Positions 1-11,900 of a stretch of 64,000 nucleotides of DNA are shown piece after piece. The stretch covers positions 12,114,808 to 12,178,807 of the forward strand of contig NC_033631.1 in NCBI RefSeq assembly GCF_001540865.1. The letters are read 5' to 3'. This DNA is from Ananas comosus (Eukaryota > Streptophyta > Magnoliopsida > Poales > Bromeliaceae). A program made the position numbers and the translations under genes. Each line of letters begins with the position of its first letter. Within the stretch, counting starts at the first letter, position 1. The notes under the pieces were generated by a model. It saw only the letters and a program-made list of their open reading frames with translations, was not told the DNA's origin and did no database searches.

Positions 1-810
1 AAATAGGATTCAATTACAAATCTAACCAAATCCTAACCGTTAGTTCAGTGCCTAAATAGAATTCAGTGTCATTTCATCTGAATTCATTTAGAAGTTAAAT
101 TTTTAGTTTGGATTAAATTGGAGTTTACTTCAATGCTATTCCGTTTTGCTGTTTGGTAGAAGACGAATAATTATTTCAACGTGATTACTTTTTCTATTTT
201 ATCCTCGATATTAATTATGGTTTAATAAGGAGTGTTATAGGGTGGTTTCGATAAATAAAAGTAACTAGTAGTAAATTAATTAATAACTCTTACCAAATCC
301 AATCTCAAATCACGTTAGCTGGATAGAATTTTAATTAGTATTATGAGAAATCCCACCAAATCCTTCCAAATGAATTGAATTTTTATTAACTTATGATACC
401 AAATAATGTTATGGATTTAGGAAATTTAACTAGAATTCTAATTTTTTTGAATTCTAGAATTTAGGGCCAAAGTGGCTCTATGAGCTATTGATTAATTAGT
501 TGTTAATTATTCCAGTTTCATTTTATACAAAGTAACTAAAAAAAATAATTTTAAATCATCAACGAATTTGACAAGATTTCCTATTAAATCAACCGATCAA
601 AATCACTCATTTAAAAAAAAATAAATAAAAGATAAGTAGGTGTCAATCAAAAGGGTCCTTAATTACCATTTAGAGGGTTTCCATGCACACATGCATTTTT
701 ACCGTCCAGGTTTACAAAAGGCTAACAAATAAAACACATGTTAATTTAAAAAAACATAATTAAACTAATAGCAGTACAACATTCAAGCTAAATATATAAA
801 TATATATATA
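1..810. other. AT-rich stretch without a recognised gene
   Basis: Low-GC sequence with scattered stops in all frames. I see no coding signature, RNA gene or clear element. It ends in a short (TA)n run that borders the inverted-repeat element starting at 811. Confidence 0.6.
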
Positions 811-1212
811 GAATTGGGCATTAATATACTAAGTCATTGGTGCTATTAGATTTTCAGCCCTTGAATGAAGGGATGTGTGGTTATGATGATAGTCCCTAGA
901 GAATAGTTTGATCTAATAAATAAAAATGGTCAAAAGAGTAGATCTAAAGGCGGAAAATCCGATAATACCAAGCTCTTGGTCCTATCGACAGCTTAATACT
1001 ATCGAGTTTTCTGCTGTTAGATTTATTCTTTGGTCATTTTCATCCGCTATATTATACTATTCAATCAACCATGCACTCAACCTTAGAAGACCAGTATCAT
1101 CCTTACCAGAGACCACTATCATCCGATCCTAATCGTAAATTATTTCATCCAACGACAGAAGACTCGATAGCAACAAGTTCTCTGTGTTATCGATAGTATA
1201 GCAGCCTAATTT
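811..1212. mobile_element. Degenerate TA-flanked inverted-repeat element (MITE-like)
   Basis: The left end GAATTGGGCATTAATATACT and the reverse complement of the right end (AAATTAGGCTGCTATACTAT) are related, and both ends abut TA-rich DNA (TATATA before, TTATATA after). Together with the elements at 6493 and 7095 this suggests a non-autonomous element with a TA target duplication. The inverted repeats are poor, so family and limits are approximate. The 68-codon open frame inside is not considered a gene. Confidence 0.4.
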
Positions 1213-1520
1213 TATATATACAATCAAACGAAATAAAATATATATTTTTTAATAAAAAGGTAAAATATTGCGGCTTCATTCAATAAGAAGAGTCACATAA
1301 AAGGTTACAATGAGTTGACACAGAACTAACATATATAGACATATACAAGTGCAGACCCTACAATCATTGGCATTATTATTTGTGGGAAACTCACTGATTG
1401 ATCGCAACAAAAGTAGTACGAGACATATTCAACAACCTAAATTTTCTAGCAACCTAAAAACCATGCATCATGTCATGATACAATAAATCACTGCCGCCGC
1501 CGCAGCGATCGTCGTTATTA

Positions 1521-3102
1521 TCAATTATAATAGGCAGCATTTATCGGCGGTAAGACTCCGTCGAGAATTTCAATAACCAAATCGCGAGTCGTGAGCTGCG
1601 GGAAGTGGCCCCCCGCCTCGATGATCTCCAGCGACGCCTCCCGTATCTTGCTCTGCATGTACTGCCCGACGGAAACGGGCACCGCAAAGTCGTCGGTGGT
1701 TTGTATGATCGTGCAGGGCACGTCGACCTCGTCTAGAACATCTCTGTGGTCGCCGAGGAAGATGGTTCTTGCGACGGCCAATGCGACATCGGGCCTCATG
1801 GTGCAAAAGCTTCGACCCAGCATCTTGATGAAGACCGAATTGTTTACACCGATCGCGACCGGCACGAATTTCAGAGCCCAGTCCTGGAAATTGGTTTCTA
1901 TGCTTGAGAGTATTCCGTCAACATCTTCTTTCTCAAACCCCCCTACATAATCTTCCGAGTTCAAGTACCTGTTGGCATGCAATTATTCTGGTGATTAGTC
2001 ACGAGGAGGTAGATGTGGAATCATGCCCAAAATTTTATTTATTTATTTATTTATTTTTTATAGATGTGTAAGGTTTTATATATGTTGTGAAACAATCTTT
2101 GTACTCTAAAAGTTTAAGTTGTTAGAGAACGATATTTTATATATATACTTTTCTATTTAATATTCTTCTTCATGTCTGGGCTCGAGACTTTTCGTAGGCC
2201 CGTGACATGAACTTTAATTAAATGGGAGGAAATTAATTATGTCAGGAACCTGATATGATTTGAACTCAGGACTTTCTGCTTTGATGCTATATGAATAATT
2301 TTCTTTTTCATGAAAAATTACCGAAACTGCTTTACTTTTTGAGCCTAAAACACAAGTTCACTGGCTATCTCTAAACCAACAAAGTCTAAGTTTAATTCCT
2401 TTTTGTTCTAAAAAATTACAACTACTCAAGTAAAGAGCCAAATTAGACACGTAATAACATGCAATGAAGTTAATGATATATAGGTACATAAGGCACCTAT
2501 TCTTCACACGATTTTTGGTGTCGTACTAACAATTGTAAGCCTACTAGAATATATATACATGAAAATTATACATGTGTATATATTTGATGTGAGAATATTA
2601 AGGTGAGAAACATATATCAATCAAATTCCATTCCAGGAAAGAAAACTAGTCGTACCAAAACCATATTAGACGTATCATGAATCGATTTTAAGGGTGGCTA
2701 AAGAAACAGGTAGCCAGAACTAGTGCTAACAAAGTACAACTACAATCACCTCGGGGACGCTGCGATGAGCACGAGGTGCGCAAAGAGATCCCGCCTCTTA
2801 ATCGACGCAATGCAACCGATCATTCCCGCCATGGAGTGCCCGATGTATACGGCGTCGTTAAGATTCCTCTCATCCATTAGCGTGATTAGATCGTCCGCGT
2901 AGGCGGTGAAGGAGTAACTAGAGGGGTCGACGTCTGAGCCATTGCCTGAGAAGTCCCAATCGAAGAGTAGGATTCGATAATTCTTAGACAGATGAGGAAC
3001 TAGGCCGTCCCAAACCGCCTGGTTCCCACCGTATCCATGCGCGAGCACTACTACCTTCTCCCCGCTCCCTACCATCGTCACATTCGTGCTCATAGCCGCC
3101 AT
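1521..3102 (-). CDS. DLK2-like: D14/KAI2-family alpha/beta hydrolase, probably DLK2 type
   Basis: Two exons: 3102..2750 and 1968..1521. The intron 1969-2749 has a GT donor (CCGAG|GTGATT) and an AG acceptor (CCAACAG|GTACTTG), and splicing restores AGG-TAC (Arg-Tyr). The product is 266 aa, normal for the family of soluble receptor-hydrolases for strigolactones and karrikins. Visible features: the HGYGG oxyanion region near residue 23, nucleophile elbow GHSMAGMIG, acid in TTDDFAVP and His in GGHFPQL, so the catalytic triad is complete. D14 and KAI2 normally read GHSVSAMIG; the GHSMxG elbow, LIAASPRYLNSEDY junction and EIIEAGGHFPQ end look closer to DLK2 (D14-LIKE 2), a paralogue with less defined ligand. 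The family is certain; assignment to DLK2 is inferred from remembered family features. The start is the first ATG, directly before MSTNVTMVGSG. Confidence 0.88.
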
Positions 3103-3212
3103 GAGAGACAGACAGATAGGCAGACAGGTAGATAGAAAAATAGAGGAAGAGAGGAAGGGGTTTTGTTGTTGGGTATTAGAGGTGCTTGGACTACGTACAT
3201 ATAAGGAAGTTG

Positions 3213-3224
3213 GAGGCTTTAAAT
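3213..3224 (-). promoter_or_regulatory. Possible TATA-like element of the DLK2-like gene
   Basis: On the minus strand an AATATTTAAAG run lies about 115 bases upstream of the ATG at 3102, a plausible TATA position if the 5' UTR is about 80 bases. An (ACAG/ATAG)-like short repeat occupies the presumed 5' UTR (about 3107-3137). Confidence 0.25.
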
Positions 3225-3617
3225 ATTAATTGGTATGAAAAGTTCAAAAATGGGGAGCTAGCTAGCTAACTAAACATGTTGGAATTGGTTAATGTGTGGT
3301 TGTGAGAAATGCCCTTCTTATACAACCGAGAGGTATTGCATTAATATACATGACTCTTACCATGTATTTTTTAGGTATTGCATTAATATACATGACTCGG
3401 AATTTTGTGTTGTAGACATCAAGTTTTGTTTCTCCTGTTTGGATGTTTTATGAAACCAACGAAGGTGAATTTAATGGGCACTTTTTGAGGAAAATACACG
3501 TGGAATATGAGCAATTAAATAAGAGGAAATGATATATAGGACATTGAGATACGAAATCTTTTGAAAGGATTGTTAATTAGTGGTTATAATGTAGTTAAAA
3601 ATGAACTTTTCTCTATC

Positions 3618-3622
<5 letters not shown>

Positions 3623-3665
<43 letters not shown>
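3623..3665. repeat. (TA)n microsatellite
   Basis: Uninterrupted TA dinucleotide run of about 21 units. It generates a false IYIYIY open frame on the minus strand. Confidence 0.95.
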
Positions 3666-3670
<5 letters not shown>

Positions 3671-4588
3671 TTAAGATGAAGCTTATCTCATTTGAGCTTC
3701 TTTCAACGTCCAAAAAGGTCAGGCGATGACACGAGCAACAAGGAGAAGGAGACAAACCGCGAAAAGGTAAAATAAGTGCAGGTTCTGTTCACATGTCCTT
3801 GAACAAACAAAATTTAATCCCTTGGACCTGGTCCTCCATGGACCATTCTTCTAGAACTCAATTTTCTCAGGCTCTAAAGCGAAAGGTCTGTTCAAAACTT
3901 TCAAACTTAGAATTTTAGTACATTCTTTAATTTTATTGGTGTTCTCCGATAGCATACCAATAGATCAATTCACTTAATTTGCTGACAAAATTTGATCACA
4001 GTTAGCAAGTTGAATCTCTCTCTTAAATATATATGAATCATCTAATATCACTTGGCAAAAATATATATACAAACTAGTTTTTTGCTAACATGGCGTAATC
4101 TATTATCGCAAATTAAATAGATTTGAGTCGATTAAAAAAAGAGGAACAATCAACTTACGATATAAAATCTAATAGTGTACATGCACATAGAGATAGCCTC
4201 CTACGAATTTCGGCTGTGACTCAGCTCAACTCGGCCTCTGTTGCGCCAACACACGGCAGTGAACATGGTTCATAGAAAAATTTGTCCAATAGAGGTGGTA
4301 TAAAGAAGTCGTCGGCCACATGGTGTACAGTAGGAGGAGTCCAAAAGTGACCTTTTCGCGCATTCAATGTCCACAGACACCATACTTTTATTAAATTAGC
4401 TGCATAATAAATAAATCTATTTTTTTTCATTTTTTAGTACCACTAATAATTAATTTAATTAATGTTGGCTCAACTATACATTGGAGGATTCTTCAATGTT
4501 TACCTCTTACGTGTCATAATTTGGAAAATGACATGAGGGCCCAGCGCATGCCAGATTCGCATACCAATTTGACTATTGGGACATGTAA

Positions 4589-5107
4589 TTTTGTTGCTAT
4601 AGTTTTTTTTTTTTTTTAATAAATAGATAGCAAACTATCTGTTTCATTCATTAAGAAGAAATAAACTAAGCATTACAGGGTAAAAACAGCTGGGGCCTCC
4701 GGAGAGAAAGTAAAGATAACAGAAGAAAAGATTAAGAAAGCAAGAACATTAAAAGAGAAAAAAGGAAGAAGGAAAACGAAACACGAAACTTGGAACCCAG
4801 ATGGTCAGAGGTGCTCGGACCACCCGCACAACAAAAGTTTCAGCCTTTCGGAAGACTGGTTAACGTTATATAGCTTTGCCCTAAAAATGGTGTTATTTCT
4901 TTCCGTCCACACGACCCACCAAATTCCAGCTAAGCAGGTTAAGCCTTTTGATCTCAAAGTGGCGTCGATGATGTTGGTAATTTTGGCCTATAGTTTTTGG
5001 ACATCCCCAAAAGCATCGATCGGTATAATATGTCCCTCTGTGGTAAGTAGGAGATAACGAATGTAGATGCAGTTGGAGAATAGGTGGTCGCAGTTTTGTT
5101 GCTAGAG
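4589..5107 (-). mobile_element. 5'-truncated LINE insertion with poly(A) and target duplication
   Basis: Read on the minus strand, the body (about 5093..4603) ends in the window's LINE tail motif (AATGAATGAAACagatagtttgc-like) followed by poly(A), seen as poly(T) at 4603-4617 on the plus strand. It is bounded by imperfect 14-base direct repeats TTTTGTTGCTATAG (4589-4602) and TTTTGTTGCTAGAG (5094-5107), typical of target-primed reverse transcription. The body resembles the LINE copies at 15468, 55094 and 61148. No intact frame remains. Confidence 0.72.
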
Positions 5108-5614
5108 TTATCCAAAATAAAAGCGTGATTTTGCTGAGGGCTTTTCAATAAGATTTCGTTAAAATAGTTTGATGAGCAGTAATTCATAAAAAGATTAATT
5201 AATATTGTAAGATAAGTATTTTTTTTGGGCAGATCTTAATTTTTTTATTGGACGGGGAGTTGAAAAAAGGCTCGATATATAAAGGAGAGAAAGGTGTTCC
5301 TAAGTCTCGTTTTTTTCTTTTTTATTTTATTTTTCTAGAACACTGCTCATATATTTATATACGTAATAAAATAATACATAAATTAATTTGTTGGCACATC
5401 CATTAAGGACTCTTTTGAAAGAATCCAAAGATATTATGTCCATATTGTACGTAGAAATTGTGATCTCCTTGAAGACTTTTTCAGCAGTTTTGATGCATTG
5501 TATTTCCCCCAAGCCACTCAACTGTTCTGCTGAAAATAGGAAACTAAAGTAATGGTATGGTACTTCATCTTTTTACCCAAAACACAATTAATGAATCAAT
5601 TAACGTAAGCAATG

Positions 5615-5878
5615 TTTTTTTTTTTTTTTTTTTTTTTGAGAAAAAGGTAGCATGATACCCGCTTCATTCATTAAAATAATGAACTCAGCTACAGGAGTGA
5701 GGCAACACGGCCTCGGGGTGAGGGCGAAAGCGAAAAAAAAAAAAGAAGACTACAGTTTAGGGCTTATGATTGTACTGTCGATTAACGGTTACCAACAAGC
5801 CGCCGATTAGTTGAGAAAGAATGCTCCCAAAGATACGTCAGCTGTTTGATCTTGTTAATAGCAAGGATAGGATCCGAC
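5615..5878 (-). mobile_element. 5'-truncated LINE 3' end (second subfamily)
   Basis: Poly(T) at 5615-5637 followed by GAGAAAAAGGTAGCATGATA and CCCGCTTCATTCATT, the complement of the LINE tail. The sequence further in (GAGTGAGGCAACACGGCCTCG) matches the copy at 57381 better than the other subfamily. Its 5' limit near 5878 is approximate and no clear target duplication was found. Confidence 0.6.
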
Positions 5879-5914
5879 TGTTATTAATATAGAACGACCA
5901 ATCATAAAGAATTT

Positions 5915-6038
5915 GATAATTGACACCCATGTTTTAGATCACAAGCTCGAAACTTAGTTGTTCCATACTTTGAATTAAATTTATTTCTTAAAAAAAAAAA
6001 ATGAAATGAAGAACACGTTACCTTTCTCTTAAAATGTA
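5915..6038 (+). mobile_element. Diverged SINE copy
   Basis: Contains a degraded box B (AAGCTCGAAACTTAG), the GAATTAAATTTATTTCTTAA mid-part and the tail ATGAAGAACACGTTACCTTT followed by CTCTT, parallel to the better copies at 32385 and 55921. The head is poorly preserved, so the left border is uncertain. Confidence 0.45.
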
Positions 6039-6425
6039 AAAAATGCAAAATTAATTTTGACTAGCAAATATAATTATAAAAAACAAAATCTTATCATGTG
6101 AGATCACATCGTAACTCAAAACGTACATTGATATATGAACTTCAAAATAAAATAATCAGTTAGTGATTTAGTTTTTTAAAATTAATGTCGACACTTCACT
6201 GTGACTGGTGGGGTCGAAGGAAGGATAACTTTTTTTTAAAAAACGAAATAAATTATTTGTTAGGCCGGCCAAATGACCACTTTTTGGTTGTATTTTTAAA
6301 TTACTATCTAAAGCAGCTTTTCGGGCACCAACAAATGAACGTGACAGTGATAGGCTATGGAAAGCAAGATTAAGATATATACTGATACCTAATTTTGTTG
6401 GGTCTACAAAGTCTAACCATCAAAT

Positions 6426-6426
<1 letters not shown>

Positions 6427-6481
<55 letters not shown>

Positions 6482-6492
6482 GTATATATATA
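6427..6492. repeat. (TA)n microsatellite, left flank of the 6493 element
   Basis: TA run with two TG interruptions, abutting the left end of the long inverted-repeat element. With 7035-7094 it appears to be one (TA)n tract split by the insertion. Confidence 0.9.
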
Positions 6493-7030
6493 GGCCATGG
6501 CTACTATACTATTATGAGTAATGGAGTCCTCGTACTCATAAGTTGTTTTCAATGATGGAGCTTTCGAATCGACGATCCACTCCGTTAAATATGATCTAGA
6601 GTATTTGAAACTTCTAAAAAATAAATTTCGTAAATTTTCTAAATCATAATAAGGTCCATCAAGTGGACATAAAATGAACGGTCAAAATCGAACGACGTCC
6701 TAAAAAAGGATGATCGGATCTTTCAATTCAAGATCGGAGTTATTGATCTTTATCTATATAGTGAATAGAATTTTCTATCAAAAATTCAACAAATTTCGAT
6801 TCTTTTACACCGTTAAACTAGCAAGTATCCCATACAGGCCGTTAAAAATTGTCAAACTTTTGACCTCTTGATCGTAGGTTAAATGATGTCGAAAAATTAT
6901 AAAATTAATTCTAGAGTTTTAAATGCTGTAAATAATGTTTAACGGTGTTGGATCGTCGATTCGGAAGCTCTATCATCGAAAACAACTTATGAGTACGAGG
7001 CGATCGTACTCATAATAGTATAGTAGCCGG

Positions 7031-7034
<4 letters not shown>
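6493..7034. mobile_element. Long terminal-inverted-repeat element, copy 1 (TA target, 542 bp)
   Basis: The left end GGCCATGGCTACTATACT and the right end (reverse complement GGGTCCGGCTACTATACT) form inverted repeats that extend well over 100 bases with mismatches, including CTCATAAGTTGTTTTC and CGAATCGACGATCCAC. TA flanks both ends (6491-6492, 7035-7036). Closely related copies are at 24925 and 26515. No transposase frame is present, so it is non-autonomous. A TA duplication points to Tc1/mariner (Stowaway-like), but the ends are not the classic CTCCCTCC, so superfamily is an inference. Confidence 0.8.

Positions 7035-7094
<60 letters not shown>
7035..7094. repeat. (TA)n microsatellite between two elements
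   Basis: About 30 TA units separating the elements at 6493-7034 and 7095-7318. Confidence 0.95.
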
Positions 7095-7097
<3 letters not shown>

Positions 7098-7313
7098 GAG
7101 CTAGAATATTCTCAAAAGTACCAAAAGGATAGTGCTTTTGAATTTTAGCCATTGGACGAAAAGATGTAAGGTTGAGATGATGGTAGTAGGTGGTGGTAGG
7201 TGTGTGGTAAGTGGAATAGTTTAATCCAGAGCTATTAGTAATCAAGGAGTAGATCCAAGGGCTAGAAACTTAGAAGCACCAAGAGGTTGGTGTTTCTAAA
7301 AGTATTATAGCTC

Positions 7314-7318
<5 letters not shown>
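7095..7318. mobile_element. Short TA-flanked inverted-repeat element (224 bp)
   Basis: The left end GTTGAGCTAGAATATTCTC and the reverse complement of the right end (AATTTGAGCTATAATACTTT) are related inverted repeats, each side bordered by a (TA)n tract. No coding capacity. It differs from the 542-bp family but has the same insertion preference. Confidence 0.55.
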
Positions 7319-7387
<69 letters not shown>

Positions 7388-7391
7388 ATAT
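7317..7391. repeat. (TA)n microsatellite
   Basis: Long TA run with one phase slip near 7377, right flank of the 224-bp element. Confidence 0.95.
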
Positions 7392-7436
7392 GAAGGGTCT
7401 CTTTGTTGTACTTTTTTGAGAAAAAATGCTTTATAT

Positions 7437-8145
7437 TGTCGGATCGTTGGCGCTAACCATTAATCCCAGAAGCTCGAGCTGTTAGAAATACGCAACCAAT
7501 TCACTTAAAGAATACAGATACAGCGCCCACGGCTCTCGATTGTGACTCGTCCCAACCAGTCTTACGCCATTTCGAATATGACTCGGCCCAACCCAGCCTC
7601 ACGCCATTTCGAATATGATTCGGCTCACATGGCCTTCCGCCACAGGACAAGATGCTAGCCCATTTAAGCCGCTCTCAATTGTGACTCGATTATGACTCGG
7701 CCAACCAGCCTTACACCATTTCGAACATTACTCGGCCCTACCCAGCCTCACGCCATTTCGAACATGACTCAGCCCACATAGCCTCCCGCCACAGGATAAG
7801 ATGCTGGCCCATTTAAGCCAACAATCCCCCCTTCAGCACCTGTACATATATTTACAATATACGGGAATCGAATCCGTGACCATTGGCTCTGATACCACTT
7901 GTCGGATCGTTGGCGCTAACCATTAATTCCAAAAGCTCGGGCTGTTAGAAATATGCAACCAATTCACTTAAAGCGTACAGATACAACGCCCACGGCTCTC
8001 GATTGTGACTCGGTCCAACCAACCTCACGGCCCTCACACCATTTCGAACATGACTCGGCCCAACCCAGCCTCACGCTATTTCGAACATGACTCGATCCAC
8101 ATGCCTCCCACCACAGGACAATATGCTGACTCATTTAAACCAACA
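7437..8145 (-). mobile_element. TRIM element 1 (miniature LTR retrotransposon)
   Basis: Two direct repeats, 7437-7823 and 7900-8145, both begin TGTCGGATCGTTGGCGCTAAC and end CCAACA, so they have TG...CA-type LTR ends. On the minus strand the LTR at 8145..7900 is followed after two bases by TGGTATCAGAGCC (7897..7885), the initiator-tRNA-Met primer-binding site. A purine-rich GAAGGGGGGAT tract lies immediately before the other LTR (7823..7437). The internal region is only 76 bases, so there is no coding capacity: the definition of a TRIM. The flanks TATAT (7432-7436) and GATAT (8146-8150) are a 4-of-5 target duplication. One LTR is 141 bases longer because of an internal duplication. No Cassandra-type 5S segment was recognised. 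Confidence 0.85.
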
Positions 8146-8345
8146 GATATTTTGTGCTATTACTCTTTTTTCTTTTTTTTTTTGTATTTCGTGGGTTGTT
8201 ATGTTATATTTAAGTTCTGTTGGGCATGACTTCTGGATACATAACATTGCTATTGTTCTTAATATTCTCATGTGATTTGAGCTTTCGAAAAAATAAAAAA
8301 AAAGGTTAAAAAGTTATTGGCATGCTATTTTTTTTTGCTCACGTT

Positions 8346-8680
8346 TGTTACCTTATATATTACATACCATATATANTAGGATAAATCTTAACTGAGCCAA
8401 GATCAAACAGCTCGCAAGAGCACAGTACTTTAGATGTGTTACCATATATATTACATACCATATATATATTATATATGTTACCATATATAATATATATATA
8501 TTACCATTTATGTTATATATATTACTATGTATATTACTTTCTTATTAGGATAGTATTATTTATTTCTTTGTATAACAGGATACAATCCTGTACTTCCATG
8601 TAAAGCTTTTTCCTCTCTCTATATAAGAGAATGGATTTAGATGAATAAGATACAGAAAATTTCTCAATTCTCGTGTTTCA
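8346..8680 (+). repeat. 5' LTR of the copia element, with duplicated start
   Basis: The LTR proper is 8437-8680 (TGTTACC...TTTCA) and matches the 3' LTR at 13149-13368. A second copy of its first 30 bases lies at 8346-8375, followed by an N (8376) and 60 foreign bases. The base run before 8346 (ACGTT) pairs with ATGTT after the 3' LTR, so the true element edge is probably 8346. Confidence 0.85.
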
Positions 8681-8694
8681 TGGTATCAGAGCCC
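8681..8694 (+). other. Copia primer-binding site
   Basis: TGGTATCAGAGCCC immediately follows the 5' LTR; it is complementary to the 3' end of initiator methionine tRNA, the standard primer of plant copia elements. Confidence 0.9.
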
Positions 8695-8938
8695 TTCCAG
8701 GGTTTTATTCTCTTTCGACGACATTTTTGCTCATCTCCTCAGAAAGCGAATTGTCCGTCCAGATCAGCACCACGTCACACCACGCCCGAGGACGACACGA
8801 TCCGGTTCGAGTGGTTAACTAGGGCTGCGATCGTTATCATCACGTCCGTGTGGTTGCGCATCGTACCTCGACATACGTCTGACCAAGTCATTTCTTCAGA
8901 TTTGTCTATTCTATCTCTTTTCTTTATTTATTTAAGCT

Positions 8939-11900
8939 ATGACATCTTCTACCAATCAATTTCCACAACTAGATGTCAAATTATCTGGTTCTAATTACCG
9001 GGAGTGGTCGGTGTCTGTAAAACTTTTACTTGATGCTCTAGATTTAACAGATCATATTAATGACACTAGCCCTCCTGCTGATGAGAAGAAACTCAAAGAG
9101 TGGAATAATGCTGACAGACGTACTCGTGGAATTATATCCACCTCTGTGGAAATTGACATCAGAATGCAGTTGGTGAGTTTCACTAAGGCTCGGCAAATGT
9201 GGGATCATCTTAAAAAACTGTATGAGCAATCTAGCCATGCTCAATCTTATGCTGAATTCCAAGAGATCACATCGGCTCATCAAGGTGAACGCTCCATTCA
9301 GGAGTTTTATAGCTTTATGCAAGCACGGTGGCGCCAACTATCCATCATGGACGAATCATTATGCTAGACTTGTTTGGCTTGCACTTGTGCTACCAAACAA
9401 ACGCAAATTCGTGATCAGCAGCGCCTTTTTCAATTTATTATGCGTCTACGGCCAGAGTTCGAGGCCTTACGAGGCCAACTTCTTCATCGATCTCCGCTAC
9501 CCACCATTGATGCTGCACTTGCAGAGCTTATTGCAGAGGAAACTCGTCTTCGAGTATTGCATTCCTCCAGTCCTTCAACACCGACTGTACTTGCTGCTCC
9601 TAACCAAGTTCCTCCTGTTCCGGTTGTTTCGTCATTTGAGCCTTTGAGTTCTACTAATTCGTTTGTTCCTCGAAAGAACAAACGCAATATCCAATGCAAA
9701 TATTGCCAACTCTGGGGGCATCATATTCAAGATTGCAGGAAAAAGAAGTGGGCTGATCAACATCGACATTCTCCACGTGGTTATCCTGCTGCTGCTTCTA
9801 CTTTGCAGATCGAGCATCCTTTCAATACTTCTTCTAACAACGTAGGACATCACGCTGCTTCTACTCAACTCAGTTGGCCTCAACTGATGCAGCTACTCCA
9901 ACAGAGCAATCTGAATAACTCGACTCCAAAAGAGCCAGAATCCAGTCCATAGACATCATCAGCACCACCAGGTTTTGGTTCCCTTTCAACACCTAGCTTT
10001 AGAGGTAATTCTAAGAATTCCTGGGTTCTAGACTCAGGTGCTTCTTTTCATATGACTCCACATGATTCATTACTTTCTTCACCTTCCCTATTGTCTTCTC
10101 CGCTCAATATTTTTACTGCTGATGGTACACCACTTCCTGTTACTCATTATGGTACATTATCACCTACCATTAGTAATTCTGCCAAATTTTATGTGCCCTC
10201 TGTTTTACACATATCAAAACTTTCTTTAAATATTTTATCTGTTAGCCAAATTACTGATCATGATTGTACAGTTATATTTGACTCCTCTTCTTGTCGTGTT
10301 CAGGATCGTCGAACAGGGACTTTGATTGGACAGGGCCATAGGCGTGATGGCTTGTACTACATGGATCATCTACATCTACCATCCAACCATAACTCTGTTA
10401 ACGCCACCACTACTTCAACCATCTCTAGCTCTACTTTATGGCATCGTCGCTTAGGTCACCTTTCTTTCGAACATCTTAATGTTTTAGTTCGTCGTGGTGT
10501 ATTAGGCAAATTTTCTGTTTCCAATAATCTTAGTTGTATGGGTTGCAAACTTGCTAAACATACTACTCAACCTTTTCCTGCTAGTAACTCTGTCTCTCAT
10601 GCTGCTTTTGATTTAATTCATTCTGATGTTTGGGGTCCTGCTCCTATTTCTACACGTATTGGTAATCGATACTATGTGATCTTTGTGGATGACTATTCTC
10701 GTTTTACCTGGATATATTTTATGAACAACCGGTCTGAACTATTGCAAATATATAAAAATTTTACAGTTATGATTCAAAATCAATTTGGCACAAATATTAA
10801 AATTTTTCGTTCAGACTCTGGTGGTGAATATATCTCTTCTGAATTCAGACAAATTCTTGCAAGTCAAGGCACCTTACCTCAGCTTTCTTGCCCATATGCT
10901 CATCAACAAAATGGGGTTGCTGAAAGAAAGCATCGTCATATCATGGATACTGCTCGGTCTCTTCTTTTTGATAGTTCTGTTCCTTCACAATTTTGGGCTG
11001 ATGCTGTCAATACAGCTGTTTACTTAATCAACATTATGCCTTCCAGTGTCCTTTCAGGTGTCTCTCCTAGTGAGCGGTTGTTTGCCAAGCCTCCTTCATA
11101 TGATCATCTACGAGTCTTCGGTTGCACTTGCCTTGTTTTGCTACCTCCTCACGAACGAAATAAACTGTCTCCTAAATCTGCTATTTGTATCTTTCTAGGG
11201 TATAGTCTTGAGCATAAAGGGTATCGTTGCTATGATCCTAACACGAGACGTCTTCGGATTTCTCGTGATGTGATTTTCTTTGAGCATCTTCTCTATTATG
11301 CCCAACCCACACCAGCCACTGCATCTTCTTCATCTGCCCCTATCGATCTTTCCTTTTTGCATGATTCTTTTCCAGAGCATTCCTCTTTTCCTGAGGACTC
11401 TATCTCTCCTAATACCTCTCCTGCAGATGAAAGTGAAGTTCATGCCTCTCATGATGGTCCTTCTGTCGAAGCTCCAACCGACGATCCTCCGACATCCGTG
11501 CGTCGCTATCCCCTTCGAGAGCGCCAGCCCAAAAGGTTCTTTGGTTGTGTTACCTCACATTCTCTTTCTCCCCATTTCCATTCTTTTCTTGCTACCATCC
11601 ATACTCACCAGGAACCACGAACATACCGCCAAGCTGCTACCATTCCTGAGTGGCAAGATGCTATGTCTGACGAACTTAAGGCTCTTCACAACACCGGTAC
11701 CTGGACGCTTGTTCCTCTTCCTCCAGGAAAGGTTCCAATCAGTTGCAAATGGATCTACAAAGTTAAGACGAAGTCTGATGGTTCTATTGATCGATATAAG
11801 GCTCGCTTGGTTGCTCGCGGCTTTACTCAAGAGTATGGCATCGATTACGAGGAGACATTTGCTCCGGTTGCCAAAATGACCTCTGTTCGCGTTCTTATTG

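Noticed and set aside
4205..4260. Solo LTR of the TRIM 1 family
   Set aside because: Only a short CGGCTGTGACTCAGCTCAAC resemblance; no LTR ends or extended similarity.
7437..8145. Cassandra-type TRIM
   Set aside because: Cassandra LTRs carry a 5S rRNA segment; no 5S-like promoter words were found on either strand here.
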